Counted from the first letter of the stretch, positions 44,847 through 57,676 are shown. The stretch: 64,000 bases of DNA from Curvularia sp. ZM96 (GCA_022457065.1 JAJGBQ010000001.1:5456001-5520000); one strand, 5' to 3'. The notes: a model not told the origin generated them from the sequence alone. A program made the numbers and translations.

Positions 44847-46678
44847 ATGGTACGCCCTCCCGCGCCACTCTCCGTCTCAATGAATTACCACCTGCCCCGG
44901 CGCTCTCGCTCACTCAGAGACCTTCAGGCTACCCAAGATTCTAACAACCCTCTTCTTGTCCAGACCAAGAGCCCCCCATTGGCTGCTCCTGCCCAGCCCG
45001 CCCCATCCAAGTATCACCAGTGGCTCTCCGCAAAGAGCCCAGGACACTCGTCCAAATCAAGCCACTCGTCTTCAGACAGACTGACTGCCCTCGCCGCTGG
45101 TCGTTCTCCCACTTCTCTCAGTGACACGGCTGTCCTATCAGAGAACAGCCTTCCCTTTTGGCAACGAACTGGCTCCCTGTCAAGGCGACGCAAAGTCAGT
45201 GTACCTGAGCTCGGAAGCACCATGACCACCGTCCAGGAAATGCCATTGGACTCACGTAAGTTGATTCTACTCGACTCGTCACTCCAAGCACTCGATAGCT
45301 GACATGGCCCCTTCAGCAACCATCCCTGGAAGACCACCTCTCCGCAAACCTTCGTATGAGGCGTTTGGCCATGAGCGGTCTTGCAGTGCTCCTGGCGCCA
45401 ACTGGCGGTCTGGCCCGTTTGGTGATGCCATGATGTCCTGCATTACTGGTCCTTCTCCCGTCCAGACTCAACCTATCACCAACCTCCCGTCTGCAGAACT
45501 GCCCGGCGCTTCTGGCAGGCCTCTGTCCCCCATCCTCAGTCCTGGTGCGACGCCCAAGCCTCTACTCAAGCTCGAGACTACCAACATCGAAGAAGACTGG
45601 GAAATCCCGCCCCAAGTGCCTCCCAAGTCTCCCGTTGCTGAACGCAAGGGTTCGCCAGCTCCATTGGTCCTAAACTCAAAGGCAAGCAGGTCACAACTTA
45701 CTACACCCGCGTCAATTGGTTCAGGTGGCGTCACTCCCTTGAGCGCCATGGACCTTCGACGGTCACCAAACGGCAGCATGGGCCTTCCCACACCACCTTC
45801 TACCTTCATCAACCCTTTTCACGCATCTTCGCCCGCTTCCGCTCGAGGCTCACCACGAACCGAGAGGAAAGACCCCATGGCTACACAAACCTTTCCCCAC
45901 AACCGCAACATGTCAGAGTCGTCCATCATGGACCGAGGTCGGCCAAAATGCCGCAACACCAAAAAGGATCGGCCCCGGGCTATGTCTGAAACCAGTGGGC
46001 CCGAAACCGTTCCCGATTCATGGAAGCTGCCCCAGGGTATGCGGGTATCTGAGGCTGCAAGGCGCATCAGTGATGCCGACAAGAGGCTGCTTCACAAGCA
46101 AGCCTACGATCAAGCTGGCAACTTTGAAGTCCTCAACAAGCGTGATGTAGCATCACTATCAAGAGTAAGTTGCACATGAGAGAAGATTTGGACTTCAGTC
46201 GCTAACATCTCTGCAGGAACTGCGAGCGCTTGATGAGCGCTGTGATTACCTACGCAAAACCTACAAATCCCTGCGTGCGGGTCGCCAGAAGCTCCATGGC
46301 CGCATGATTGCCTACCTGCGACGCGGAGAGACGGTCATCTTCTCGCGCGAATCCCTTCTCAAACAGGAAGAGGCTCTAGCCGAGCTCGATGTCTCGATTG
46401 ATGAGTTCATTCAGAAGCTTGAGCAAGCTGAGAACCGCCGCCTCCGCCTCCGTCAAAAGCTACTCGAGCACGTTGCTGCTGCCATCGTGCTTGACCCCAA
46501 CTCCCACGACCAGGTTGCCGAGACCACCCCGCCGCGGAGCCCAGTCAAGATGGACAGCCCTGCTCGATCCCAGCGAAAGGAGACGGAATCCATCAAAATC
46601 TACGCCGACGGACACGTCCTCAACCTTTTCTCCGATATTGAAAAGGCGATCGGCAAAATGTGCGAGCAGACCTGCTAG
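44847..46678 (+). CDS. Uds1 (up-regulated during septation) domain protein
   Basis: Predicted 572-residue protein with a C-terminal Uds1-type domain, a fungal family named for septation-linked expression. The exons are 44847-45255, 45317-46164 and 46217-46678. The first 370 residues are disordered and rich in Ser, Pro and basic residues (RRSRSLRDLQ, PPLRKPSYEAFGHERS), with many potential phosphosites. The domain starts near KRLLHKQAYDQAGNFEVL and continues as ELRALDERCDYLRKTYKSL, then FSRESLLKQEEALAELDVSIDEF and LEQAENRRLRLRQKLLEHV, a strong coiled coil. The start is uncertain: ATGs at 44766, 44847 and 44880 share the frame, and TATATAA at 44817-44823 sits between the first two. A cytoskeletal or septum role is family inference. 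Confidence 0.85.
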
Positions 46679-48186
46679 GCCTGACTCGCTGCCAACGCCA
46701 TTGTTGCACACCTGCCTATTGGCACTTTCAACCTTGCCCTTGGTGGCACACTCCTAATTTCATACCTAGCGTCACACGATTTCCTATGTTTGTATTATAA
46801 CGGCCTTTTGGATGTACTCTCTCACTAATACTTCTTCTCTTTTCCTGGACTGGTTTCTGTTCATTCTTTCAACGTTCAATGGCAACCTTTTCATGCCAAC
46901 GTTTTACCTTCATTTCTTCACGTTACCACCTATACCCAATTTCCTGCACATTGCTTCTCTACATTTTTGGTGCTCTTATTTTCGTACTTCAGTATCTTCT
47001 TCCATAGTCACCATGTCAAACATGGCAAAGGGCTTGTCAGGGGTTTGTTTCGGGTTTGGGGGGTTTGGAGCTTGGACAGCGGCACGTGGGTGTCATTTGG
47101 GTAGGCAATACATGTATTGAGCTACGGCCCGCAGGGTTTCATGAATCAAGAATCATACCTTGAGCCAAGCCTTCTTGTCACTCGTCAAACATGCAAACAT
47201 GCACTTGTGGCGCACCGCTTGCCCGAGGCGAGGCGCCAAACAATGCCGTCCGGCCAGTGCTTTGTCACCACCATGTAGGAGCACCTTTTGGGTTTACAAG
47301 ACGATTCGCCGTCATCCCGCTCTCACTCAGTCGATGCGCTTTGCGACAGCAATTGTAGCAATGATATTGCATTAATTGCCTCTGGGTATACCTGCAGCCA
47401 GTCGCGGCCTTCAGTGCGCATTCTAGGCCCGGCATTGTTTCATTGCGGTACGTACGTCCCGAGTACGGCGAGGCTCCGGCCCTGTCTATATGGGCTATAA
47501 GATATTCGTTATAGCCCCTTTCAACGGCGCGGTGACGTTGTAGGAAATGTCAGTAAAACGGGATATTGGTGGGGCACGAACATAAAGGGGGACTTTGCGA
47601 AAAGAGCACCTGTTCAGCATGTCAAGCAAACTTGCACGGGCTAACACTATGAGACGCACGGTAGGTATTCCGGCGCCTATACAGAGTACTTGCAGCAATT
47701 ACACCGGCGGCGTATGCGTGCCCGCGCCCTGGAGAGAAAGCTGCTGACATCAGACCTGGGCCATTCTTCGGAGAAACAAGAAAAGTCCTCGAGCATCAGC
47801 ATCCATAGATACTACTGCGTGCCGCTGCCCGAGTTTCAGAACAAGGCAAAAAGCGGGCAACCTCGCCTTGACTCGAGATGGGTACACATTCGGCACCGGC
47901 CAAGCCAGTCCCCAAAACATTACTGACGACATGCAAATCTGCAATGCTACTAATACGAATAGTGAAAATCGCCATGGTTGATGGTTTCAAGTCCCGTGCG
48001 TGGCGCGGGTTTTTTTGCTTTTTGCATATTGTCTGTTGGTGACCAGACTCCTGTTCTATTTGTCGGCGGCACCTTTCTCCGCCTGGTCCGTGCCCGCCTT
48101 TTTGCGCGAAAAAGTTTGGGGCTTTCGGGCGACGACGTGACAATCGTAGACGGCAGCAAACTTCTTCCCCGTCAAAGACCTTCACC
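46679..48186. other. 1.5-kb intergenic region
   Basis: 3' end of the Uds1 gene, with a T- and C-rich tract near 46800-47010, and upstream region of the PRPP synthetase gene. A G-rich run lies near 47045-47070. No credible gene. Confidence 0.5.
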
Positions 48187-49687
48187 ATGGCTACTAACAG
48201 CATCAAGTTGCTGACTGGCAACAGCTATCCCGAGCTTGCCCGCCTTGTGGCTGACCGGTACGTTCAAGCCCTTTGCTCTCTGATGCTTGTCGGGACTACA
48301 AAATAGGCGTGCACATCTCTACACACATCCCCCACGTCTGCGGTAGAACCAGTGCACGTGTTTCACGATGACTGCACAATGCATCTATATTCGGATCTTG
48401 TTTTTTTTCTTCTTTTGCATCATCAAAAGAAATAAAATCTCCGCGACGCTCATGAAACAACCTTGGGCAGCGTTGCTAATGTCGTCACAGACTTGGAATA
48501 GAGCTCACCAAGATTCTCGTACTTCAGTACTCGAATCAGGAGACTTCCGTCACCATTGGAGAGTCTGTCAGAGATGAAGATGGTACGCGCGCAGCTTCCT
48601 CTTACGGAACGTAGTCGTGTCTGGTAGGCCTCAGCTTACGGTGCTTGCAGTCTTCATTTTACAATCTACGCCACCAGGCGACATCAACGATGCGCTAATG
48701 GAGCTGCTCATCATGATTAACGCCTGCAAGACGGCCTCTGCACGCCGCATTACCGCTGTGATTCCAAACTTCCCCTACGCCCGTCAGGACAAGAAGGACA
48801 AATCTCGAGCTCCCATTACAGCCAAGCTTATGGCCAACATGCTCCAGACGGCTGGCTGCAACCATGTCATCACCATGGATCTCCATGCCAGCCAGATCCA
48901 GGGATTCTTCAACGTTCCGGTGGATAATCTGTACGCTGAGCCCAGCACGCTCAGGTGGATTCGTGAGAATCTCGATGTCAAGGATTGCGTAATTGTTAGT
49001 CCAGATGCTGGTGGAGCCAAGAGGTATGACTCTCCTCATGTTACTTCTAGAGCCTTTCTTGAGTAATTTCCGGTGGCTATTTGCCCCAGTGCGCCATTTT
49101 GCAATGGGGCTATATGAGTCGCTAGAACGCTACTGCGTCATGTTGGAAGCGCAGGCAGTTTCTTGTTGGTCTCCAGGAAATGCCAATGCTAACTAAATGA
49201 CAGGGCAACCTCAATAGCAGACGGGCTGAACCTCGGCTTTGCCCTTATCCACAAGGAACGAACTAGGCCGAACGAGGTCTCACGAATGGTACTAGTTGGA
49301 GACGTTCGTGGTAAGACTGCCATCTTAGTTGACGACATGGCCGATACGTGTGGTACCCTTGTCAAGGCCGCAGACGTCTTGATCTCCGAAGGTGCCAAAG
49401 ATGCGCTTGCCATTGTCACACACGGTATCCTCAGCGGCAACGCCATTGAAGCCCTCAATGGCAGCAAGCTAAAGAAGATCGTTGTCACCAATACTGTGCC
49501 TCACGAGGACAAAAAGGAGCTCTGCGACCGCATCGAGACCATTGACATCAGTCCAACTGTAAGTGGCTAAGCATGTCATGGATAACAAAGTCCCGGGCCT
49601 AACCGTGAATAGCTTGCCGAGGCTTGCAGACGCACCCACAACGGAGAGAGTGTCAGTTTTCTCTTCAAGCATGCTCCTGTCGACTAG
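48187..49687 (+). CDS. PRS: ribose-phosphate pyrophosphokinase (PRPP synthetase)
   Basis: Predicted 321-residue enzyme that makes PRPP from ribose 5-phosphate and ATP for nucleotide, His and Trp synthesis. The exons are 48187-48257, 48491-48582, 48651-49023, 49204-49558 and 49613-49687. IKLLTGNSYPELA opens the protein. NFPYARQDKKDKSRAPITAK is the ATP-binding flexible loop, and HASQIQGFF and VSPDAGGAKR follow. The PRPP-binding loop is VLVGDVRGKTAILVDDMADTCGT. The length matches short fungal Prs subunits without the long insertion found in Prs1 or Prs5; the exact paralogue (Prs2/3/4 type) is not settled. Introns 1 (233 nt) and 3 (180 nt) are long for this window. Confidence 0.95.
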
Positions 49688-52600
49688 AATGGAGATGACT
49701 ATTGAGTCAACGGCGGTTAGTTAACTCAGGGACCTCGGCGTTAAAGGCGGTACAGGCGTTAGGATCAGCATCATGGTCTGCCATTCATCACGACAAACGC
49801 ATGTCGGGTATTACGAAGATCTGCAGATCGTATTTGAGGGTTCAGCGGCCACCGGCACAGCTAGTGGCGCAGCACGTGGTGTCGCACTACCTAAGCATTA
49901 GTGAAATTACATGCGGCTAGTCTGTGTATTCACCCGCTAAAACGCATGGCAGGTGTTCAAAGCTATTCCGCTGTCAACCAGGTTTGACATGTTGGCTGAA
50001 GACGACGCCGCAGTGAGGCACCTGTTGCGTTCGCTTCGGTGCGTGATGCGAGCTAATCAACTAGTATGATTTTAGTCCGTACTAGCGCGAACTTTACATG
50101 GTCGTCAAACTGTCCTGACCTAGCGCAAAATCAGGCTGCGCGACTGGCAGCATTTCTCGCAGCATAATATCTCTGTGATATGTCGTGCATGCGGCGAGAA
50201 TGTTGGCCGTACGAATCTGGCCAAAGGTGTTGTGGCGGCAGAGTTATCATGCTGGTAACACATCAACACCAACGACCTACAGTAACTATACACAATCTAG
50301 ACTCTCAAACTCACAATTAGTAATTGCCGCGGAGTTCTTCTTTCAAGGTCAGTGCTTCTCGATCTCAGCTTGTCCTAGGTTCACACAATGTATCGCGAGT
50401 TTCCCCACCACAATTCTGTAACAGTTTGCCGGCGCACTCCATGCTCCACTGTCAAGGCGTTTCCGATCATCGACATCTGAAAGCCGTGCGAGATCCTGCG
50501 TGTCACAATCACTTTCTGTTCCTTTCCGTATTCGTATCCTTCTCCGCGATTGTCAGATCACCTGCAGATGTTCAGGCTTTGCACAAGCCATGATCGACCG
50601 CTCCGTTCCGACGAGGGTTCACCACATGATGCCTGCTCGCTGCACTTGGACGTCGTAGGATGCACGGGAATCAGGTTGGGTAAGCTTACGATGCCCAGTG
50701 ATCATCTCCTCTCGTGAAATTGTGATTTCAGCTTGGTCTACGATCAGCGCTCTGCAGATACTAATCTCGAAAGCCAGCTGGTGCATGTTGCGTGTACGCG
50801 AGATTTGGATGTGTTGAGACATGCAGCAGTACTGTTGAAGTGTGGGGTTGTATCGGTTAGAAAGGCGTGAGCATCAAAGTTTAGGTTATGACACGGTCTT
50901 GTTCTAGCTGGCTTTGAGTGCTTTCGGCAGGCATGGCTACAACGTTTTCCACTAACTACTAGGCTGTCCCTGAGAACAAAACCTACAAGCCGTAGTCCAA
51001 AAAGATGCGCATTACAAAAAAAGTCGCGGATGCACATGCATCCGGGAAGAGTCGAAGAGCCGCACACGAATACGCGTTAGAGGTTCTCACCGGAGCAACC
51101 GGGTCTAACGGCACAGCCAGGTTCGCAATTGCACCTCCAAAGAGAGCGGTGTGCGTTACTTTACCCTTGGTCTAATATTTGCACGCCTAAACAGCAGACA
51201 TTCTAGATCATCACTCCCTTATCTTGTCATCAGCTGAGAAAAGATGCACAAAAACAGCAGCACTAGTTCATCCATGGGATGCCTGAACCGCCGCTCTTGT
51301 ATCATCCACCATCCACAACAGGCAAACATCCAATACATTCACAGCTCCTCTTCAGCAGCCGAACTCAACAGGCGGGGACCCGATCCAAAGCCACACAAAT
51401 ACCATACCAAATACTCGAGAGCCCTAAACGAGCCCCGTTGGCCAAGCAAAACGCCTTGAGAGCGCCACTGCCACACGAAGAACAAGCCAAGACGTTTCAC
51501 TTCATCATTTGTTTTTGCCCATGGCTGGCAAAGACGCGGAAATGGTGGGAATAGCATCCTGGCCCAAGGGCGAAAACCTCAGATTCCGGTCCTTAAGCTT
51601 CCATGGACAAAAATGTCAAAAATAAAAACAGGGAAAAGAAGCGCTAGCTAGGTCTTATTTCCAGGGACACGAGAGGAATTGAGTTTCGAAAGGGGTTCGG
51701 TTCGTAATGTCGCCATGAAGACTTCAAACGTACAAGTTGCATCTCAGACATGCGGATCTATCCCAGCCAAGGTCGGGTAACATGGGTGAGGCTTGGTTTT
51801 TTGTGCGGCAAGAGAGCAAAGCACAGCAAAGCAACACGAGAGAGACAACAGGGTGCCTTGAACGATTAAGTTACGCACTACTTTCTGACCTACATACGTC
51901 GGCTATCGAATATTGATCCCCTGGACCCTGGAAGACGTTTACGCACCCTTTTCAGACCCTTTTTCTCCACACAGCGCGCTTCAAGTTGTTGCGCCCCCCC
52001 CTTCATGTTCCCACACTCCCCTTCGTCTACACATAAACCTCCCGCCCCCTCCTCCATCCCGAGTGCGGAGAATTACCTTGAACTCTGCGAGTTTTTGACT
52101 TTGGAGCTACGAGGTAGTGGCTTGCGTTGGCTAGTTAGCGTCCAAGGCTGTCTCGTACTTGTGTTTAAGCGAGGCGGGAGGAGTGAAACTTAGTATTCAT
52201 GGCGTGACCTTGGGAGGTTTCTTTTCCCGATTTGGCACCGCTTATACGAAGATGCTTTATTCTAGTAGTTAGGCTTGGTAGTGGTACAAGAGAGTGAATT
52301 AAGATTCGTATATTATTTTAGGGCATTTTTCCCCTCTTGCCGTTTTGGCGTACTACTCGGCTGCTGGACTAGCGCATCGGCAAAAGAGAGAGAATAAGAT
52401 TTGGGTAGTATATGTAGTTGGAAAACTAGGGCTAGACGAGGCTGAAAGCCCTGTTTTTCGCTTGAAGGAAGTAGGCGCCGTTTCAGCTTATTGGCCTGTG
52501 TTGCGTTGTTATATCTTTCGAATATTGCCGAACTTCAGCCTAAGTTTTGGGAGCTATCTAGCAGATACATACGTGCATACGCCGTAGTTGTCTGCGGCGG

Positions 52601-54627
52601 AAGAGTTGTTGAGGCTGTTAGGCTGGGTCGTCCTTGATGCGGAGTTCGCGTTGTGGGCAGATGGGCAGCAACAAGATTCCGCGAGCTTTTGCTAGTCTGT
52701 CACAAACCTAGATGGTGGAACATGCCTACCAACGCCTGCGTGGGGAATACATACGGCCATGAACTGAGAGAACAGGATGCTGCCCAATGCACGCATCCAT
52801 ATCGTTCACATGTTCATGCTCTTCCTATTCTGGCCACTTGACTACGAGCACATCGGGCCGCAAACACTCTCCTCTGCCTCGCGTCGAGACACCAGCACCC
52901 ATTCCCTTACGCTATACTTGTTTGCAAAAGAGGCGTTCCAACGAGCAATGATTTGCATTGCGTTATTCTCTACCTTGCTCGCGGGGAGGGGCGTTCCCCT
53001 GCAAAACACGCTTGCGTGCATCAATCCAAATCGAACGGCCCGAAACCACCAACTTTATCACATTCCTTCACCACCATGGACGTGACATCCTTGCACTCAC
53101 ATTACACATCATCCATGGCGACGAGGAAGAGGTGTATCCCGACGGCTCTTTTTTTATTCCCGCGAGATGCACGCAATTCGGGCCCTGAAAAGTATGATGG
53201 CGGCAAGACACGAGGACCCCCATTTTCGGGGCATCGGCATTTTCGCCTCGTCATTTGAAGTACTACATAGCATAGGGGTTTTGAACTACTTCGCAATGTG
53301 GCTGGCTGCCATTAATTCAACATACTCACCTACCTACGATAAACACTATCCCACCCATATGTCCTCCTCATCTCCACTTTCTTCCTCCTAACACCCCCTC
53401 ATCTCCACTGGCAACCCTCTCTATGTAACAGTCGAACTACAAAGGTGGGTAACGCACGTATGCATGCACCGTGACGGGTGTTTTGCCTAACGGCCCGAAA
53501 AAAGACGGGTGTGCGCTACCCTGGTTTCCTGTAGGTAACTAAACCAAGATGCAGCCAAGTCGCCGCGGTTAAGGAAGGTGACGCGTTTTTGCGCGACGGA
53601 TGTGGGATACGAGGTGACATGGGATGAGATCCATCGGGGTGTTTAGTATTAGGTTCGTTGCTGGATTGGGATGGATGGTAGCGTGAACAGGGACGGGGGT
53701 GGTGCTGGTGAGGCTCTGGGGTGAAGAGTGGAGAGCGGAGAGTGGAGAAATGCAGTTGGCGTGTCGTCGGGTGAGGAGATGAAGAAGGGGAGGCGAGGGG
53801 ATGGCGTGATTTCGATGAGTGGCATGGGGTCTGCATCGGATGGTTAAGATCCCGGGTGAGGGGAATAGGGATGGGGAATATTGAAGGGTGTATTACTCGT
53901 GTACAACAAGAAGAAAATATGGGAAGGATAATGAAAGGACCCTCGAGACACTTGCCATATGAATAGTTTGGATGAAGCTGGGATCAAGAGATGGCTGGGT
54001 AGTGAGTAAGGCTGTATTGCAACAGTTTGCTTCTGTGGCAAGGACGAAAGGGAAGTGGAGCAGATGGTTGTGAATATTGGCCATGGCCACTTATCGAGGC
54101 TCAGTTGTTAGATCCCCTCTGCTTGCCCTCTTTGTAGAATATGCGCAAGATTAGAGAGGAGGCTTTTGCAGGTTTCCTACCATGGATGATGTGAATTAAT
54201 ATGAATGATATGCGCATCTGAAGTCATCACTGCTAACGACACTGCTCCCAGAACTGTGCTTTGCCTTCTCCTCCTATCTATCCGATATTCAGAGATTCTC
54301 TATGTATATGGGCATACTAAATTTGTTGAGGTTGAGATATGAGTGGTGCTTGTCAGATACCCGTTACTCAGTTGGATGGAGTCTTGACAGCAAACACTGA
54401 CCACGCAGCCTTGTCAACGCATTACGCGTTGCACAAGAATCATGAAGTAGGCTTATTAAATTGACTGTGAAAAGAAGCGATGCCGTAGCAGTGTTAACGT
54501 TGAGGAAAAATTCGATTTTACGCAGGTCACTGAATCACTCAAAGAAGATGAGGTTAAGCTATAAAGCCATCGAAGATATACCAAGAGCTTTGCTACGATA
54601 CATCGATATACAGCACCTCTTCTGCTC
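49688..54627. other. 4.9-kb gene-poor region
   Basis: No open frame here has a recognisable domain or convincing splice pattern. The plus strand is markedly purine-rich from about 53570 to 53890 and pyrimidine-rich from about 51960 to 52060 and 53350 to 53420. Any transcripts are likely untranslated leaders, tails or noncoding RNA; that is inference. Confidence 0.5.
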
Positions 54628-56670
54628 TCAAGATATAAATTGCGACCATGGCCCAGGTTTTGTATCCTTCTTCTTCTCATTCCCAGTTTCTGCCGCACGC
54701 TGCTGCCTCTGTGATGCTGTTCCACGGACTTCATTTTCTCCGTCTTGCTCAGGTACTGAAGATGGCTTCCTGCTTTTAGTCCTCTCTTCTTTATCAGTTC
54801 CTGAACCCAGCTGTCGTCCAGTAGTCCTTGCACCACTTTTCTTCAGATTTTTCTCGGCTTTCTTATTTGCTTGCCTTTTCGCCTTCTCACTAGCCTTCTT
54901 CTTCAACTCCTGCTGCGTACGAGCATTGAAAAATAGCTTAAGCTGCGCATGTCTAACGACGCCTGCAAGCTCTGGCGGGTAATCACGCGTCGTAAGGTCC
55001 GGATCAGAAAGCAGACGTGTGGTTTGCGAGTGGAGCTTTTGTAGAGCGGATGTGAGCGGAGTGTCAGGGTGATCTGGGAAGGATGGGTAGGGCCTCTTTC
55101 GGTGAGGATCAGGAAGCGGTCGGTAACTTAGACTTGGTTTTTTCTCTTCTTTTTCGTTTTCCTCGACCTGGTCAAGGGCTTGCTCGGTTGCCAGTTCTTG
55201 CTCGTGCTCAGTTGCTTCTTCTTGTTTCAGCTGCGCATCTTCCTCAAATAGATAAGACGAGCTTTGTCCTCTATTCTCGAGTACAAATGCTAAGCCGAGA
55301 GAGTGTCGACCGTTACTTCCATAAGCAGTAGATTCGGGGATATCTTGGATATTTTTGGTGTTATCTGTCCAGAAGATCTCTCCCTCGAACAACCTCTTCG
55401 CAGTCCGATATACTGTACCAGTAACTGGAATGAGCTTGTTTTTCTCGTCCATGGTAGCATTGACTTGCAGCCGTCCACTGCCATGTCCAATAGTGATCGC
55501 ACCCTCCATCAAAGGCTCAGGGGCTAGCATCTGTTCGACAATGGTTCCTGGGATGCGAGCCGCAACTGCTGTTGTCAACGCTGCGGTCAACGGTATAGCG
55601 CGATGAGGCTGCGTGTCTGAAAGGAAGCGGAGTACAATGTCCATCTGCGATGATTGAAGAGTCTTTCCCGATAGCACAGGGTGAGTGGATGATTGTGATA
55701 CAAGACCAATCTTTGGAATGGTACGAGGCACTTCGTCTTCTGTGGTTGCGATGCCCATTGCTACTGCCGCGGTCTTCCGTATACTTTCAAGCAATGCGAG
55801 CTTGCCTGTAAGCTTATTGAAGTCGTTGGGAAGGATAGTACCGTCCACGCCAACGTCGTCTGCGCGAATGAAGACTGCTGGGTTCGCTCCATCTACGCAG
55901 GACACTTTATATCCCCTGATGCTGTCTATGCGTTTGCCAGTGGGCAGAACTTTACCAGTCTTGCTTCCGTACGGATGTCTAAAATCGAGCTTGATCTTTG
56001 ATCCGTTTCCAGTCACACCGTCGATACTATAGTCTCCCACAACAGCAGCTTGCCCTCCGAGGACTTCAAAGGTAGAGTCTATCAACTTGCCAGTATTCGT
56101 GTTTCGAATTCTGACTGTAACCTCCCCATCTCCCTGCGAGTAAATCCGAGGCGGCAGGAGACCTGCGTTGTATGCATAGGGTCCGATAGCACTACTCATA
56201 TTGCCGCAATTGCCTGCAATATCCACTTCGTCATTCTCGATGCCCAATCCCACGAAGGTGTAGTCAATGTCTAATGCTTGCTCGTCCAAGTCGTCACGTG
56301 CCTCTCGAGCGCTTTCTCGAGCTGCATCGATGCCACCATACCCTGTGCGAAAGCGACCGACTGTGGCATCGATTGCAATTCTTTTGCCGTAGGGTTCGAC
56401 CAGACATATTTTGCTCAGACTCGATATGCCTGCGCCCATACCATCGAGCTGTCGTCCATAAGAATCACCACTCCCCATAATTTGGCGGAAGATGGTGGGC
56501 CATTTTGCGCGTTCTTTGGGAAGATGATGAGGTTGGATCATGACTGCCCGTGATGTGCCTCCCCGGTAGTAGGCCGCCTTGATCGGCTTCTGCACCGGTG
56601 CAGAGGGAGGCGCATCATGTCGGGAGACAAAAGTGCGTATGCGGAGGGAGTATATTGGCGAGGAACGCAT
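54628..56670 (-). CDS. PrpF-like (DUF453) isomerase-family protein with long charged C-terminal tail
   Basis: Single-exon, 680-residue protein. Residues 1-25 (MRSSPIYSLRIRTFVSRHD) look like a mitochondrial presequence. Residues about 28-430 match the PrpF/DUF453 family, a diaminopimelate-epimerase-like two-domain fold that in bacteria isomerises 2-methylaconitate and related acids: YYRGGTSRAVM, MGSGDSYGRQLDGMGAG, DIAGNCGNMSSAIGPYA, GVDGTILPND and ITIGHGSGRLQVNA. The last 220 residues are unlike the family. They include a Glu/Gln-rich coiled stretch, a Pro-rich block and a long Lys/Arg/Glu-rich coiled coil. A role in propionate or methylcitrate metabolism is possible but unproven. The frame is continuous, with no visible splice break between domain and tail. 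Confidence 0.86.
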   Translation of the reverse strand: MRSSPIYSLRIRTFVSRHDAPPSAPVQKPIKAAYYRGGTSRAVMIQPHHLPKERAKWPTIFRQIMGSGDSYGRQLDGMGAGISSLSKICLVEPYGKRIAIDATVGRFRTGYGGIDAARESAREARDDLDEQALDIDYTFVGLGIENDEVDIAGNCGNMSSAIGPYAYNAGLLPPRIYSQGDGEVTVRIRNTNTGKLIDSTFEVLGGQAAVVGDYSIDGVTGNGSKIKLDFRHPYGSKTGKVLPTGKRIDSIRGYKVSCVDGANPAVFIRADDVGVDGTILPNDFNKLTGKLALLESIRKTAAVAMGIATTEDEVPRTIPKIGLVSQSSTHPVLSGKTLQSSQMDIVLRFLSDTQPHRAIPLTAALTTAVAARIPGTIVEQMLAPEPLMEGAITIGHGSGRLQVNATMDEKNKLIPVTGTVYRTAKRLFEGEIFWTDNTKNIQDIPESTAYGSNGRHSLGLAFVLENRGQSSSYLFEEDAQLKQEEATEHEQELATEQALDQVEENEKEEKKPSLSYRPLPDPHRKRPYPSFPDHPDTPLTSALQKLHSQTTRLLSDPDLTTRDYPPELAGVVRHAQLKLFFNARTQQELKKKASEKAKRQANKKAEKNLKKSGARTTGRQLGSGTDKEERTKSRKPSSVPEQDGENEVRGTASQRQQRAAETGNEKKKDTKPGPWSQFIS

Positions 56671-56923
56671 TACGCATCATGACATTGAGTCTTAGAGAAG
56701 CGTAGCAGCCGTCGCAAACTTGAATGGAGGCGAATGCTCGGAAAAGATCCGACCTCGGGACGGGAAGATTGGACCCTGCTCGGGTGGGTGCGTTGGGCAA
56801 TCCGTCACAAGTCCGAATTTTTCTCGAAGACGTTAACATCATCGCATCACACATCTCGACTACGTTTCTCGCCGCCCAACCATCGCATTGCATCCTCCTG
56901 CATTTTACACAACACTATACAAT
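56671..56923. promoter_or_regulatory. divergent promoter of PrpF-like and MGE1 genes
   Basis: These 253 bases lie between two divergent start codons, both for proteins with mitochondrial-type N-termini. I see no clear motif. Confidence 0.35.
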
Positions 56924-57676
56924 ATGCTGCAAAGAACCATCCTCCGCGCCTCAAGACAGCAGGCTGCCCGCCAAATACGGGCCTTTGCGCCACTACGTCA
57001 GCAATCTCCCATCACACGGGCAGTAGCCTCACCTGCTATCCGATGGTACTCAGATGCTGCACCAGCAAAGGAGGGCGAGGCAGCTGAGAAGAAGGACGAT
57101 GCGCCTGCAGAGAAGAACGAGGTGGCACAATTGAAGGAGCAGATAGAGAAGAAGGACAAGGAAATCATCGACTTGAAGGTACGCTCCACCACAGGTTCTG
57201 TGTATGCAAGAGAGGGGCAAATCACTAACACGACCTAACAGGACAAATACATCCGCTCCGTCGCCGACTTCCGTAACCTCCAAGAGCGTACCAAGCGCGA
57301 AATCCAGGGCGCAAAAGACTTTGCCATCCAGCGCTTCGCTCGTGATCTTGTCGAGTCTGTCGACAACCTCGATCGCGCCCTCGGCACCGTCTCCGAGGAG
57401 AAGCTCAAGTCGGACAATGCCGACCTCATTGCTCTCCACGACGGTATCAAGATGACAGACACCATTCTCATCAACACGCTCAAGAAGCACGGATTGGAGC
57501 GATTCGACCCCTCGGAAGCTGCGGAGAAGTTCGACCCCAACATCCACGAGGCCGTCTTCCAGGCACCCCAGCCAGACAAGGAGGATGGCGTTTGCTTCCA
57601 CACACAGCAAAAAGGCTTCAAGCTCAACGGCAGAGTACTACGACCAGCCAAGGTTGGTGTTGTAAAGAACGCCTAA
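56924..57676 (+). CDS. MGE1: mitochondrial GrpE, Hsp70 nucleotide-exchange factor
   Basis: Predicted 229-residue matrix co-chaperone that releases ADP from mitochondrial Hsp70 during protein import and folding. The exons are 56924-57178 and 57242-57676. The N-terminus (MLQRTILRASRQQAARQIR) is a classic presequence. A Lys/Glu-rich helix follows, then the GrpE core: YIRSVADFRNLQERTKREI, FARDLVESVDNLDRAL, and the C-terminal beta domain GLERFDP...FDPNIHEAVFQ and GFKLNGRVLRPAKVGV. The length is right for a fungal Mge1 and the intron falls at the boundary of the long helix. Confidence 0.96.
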
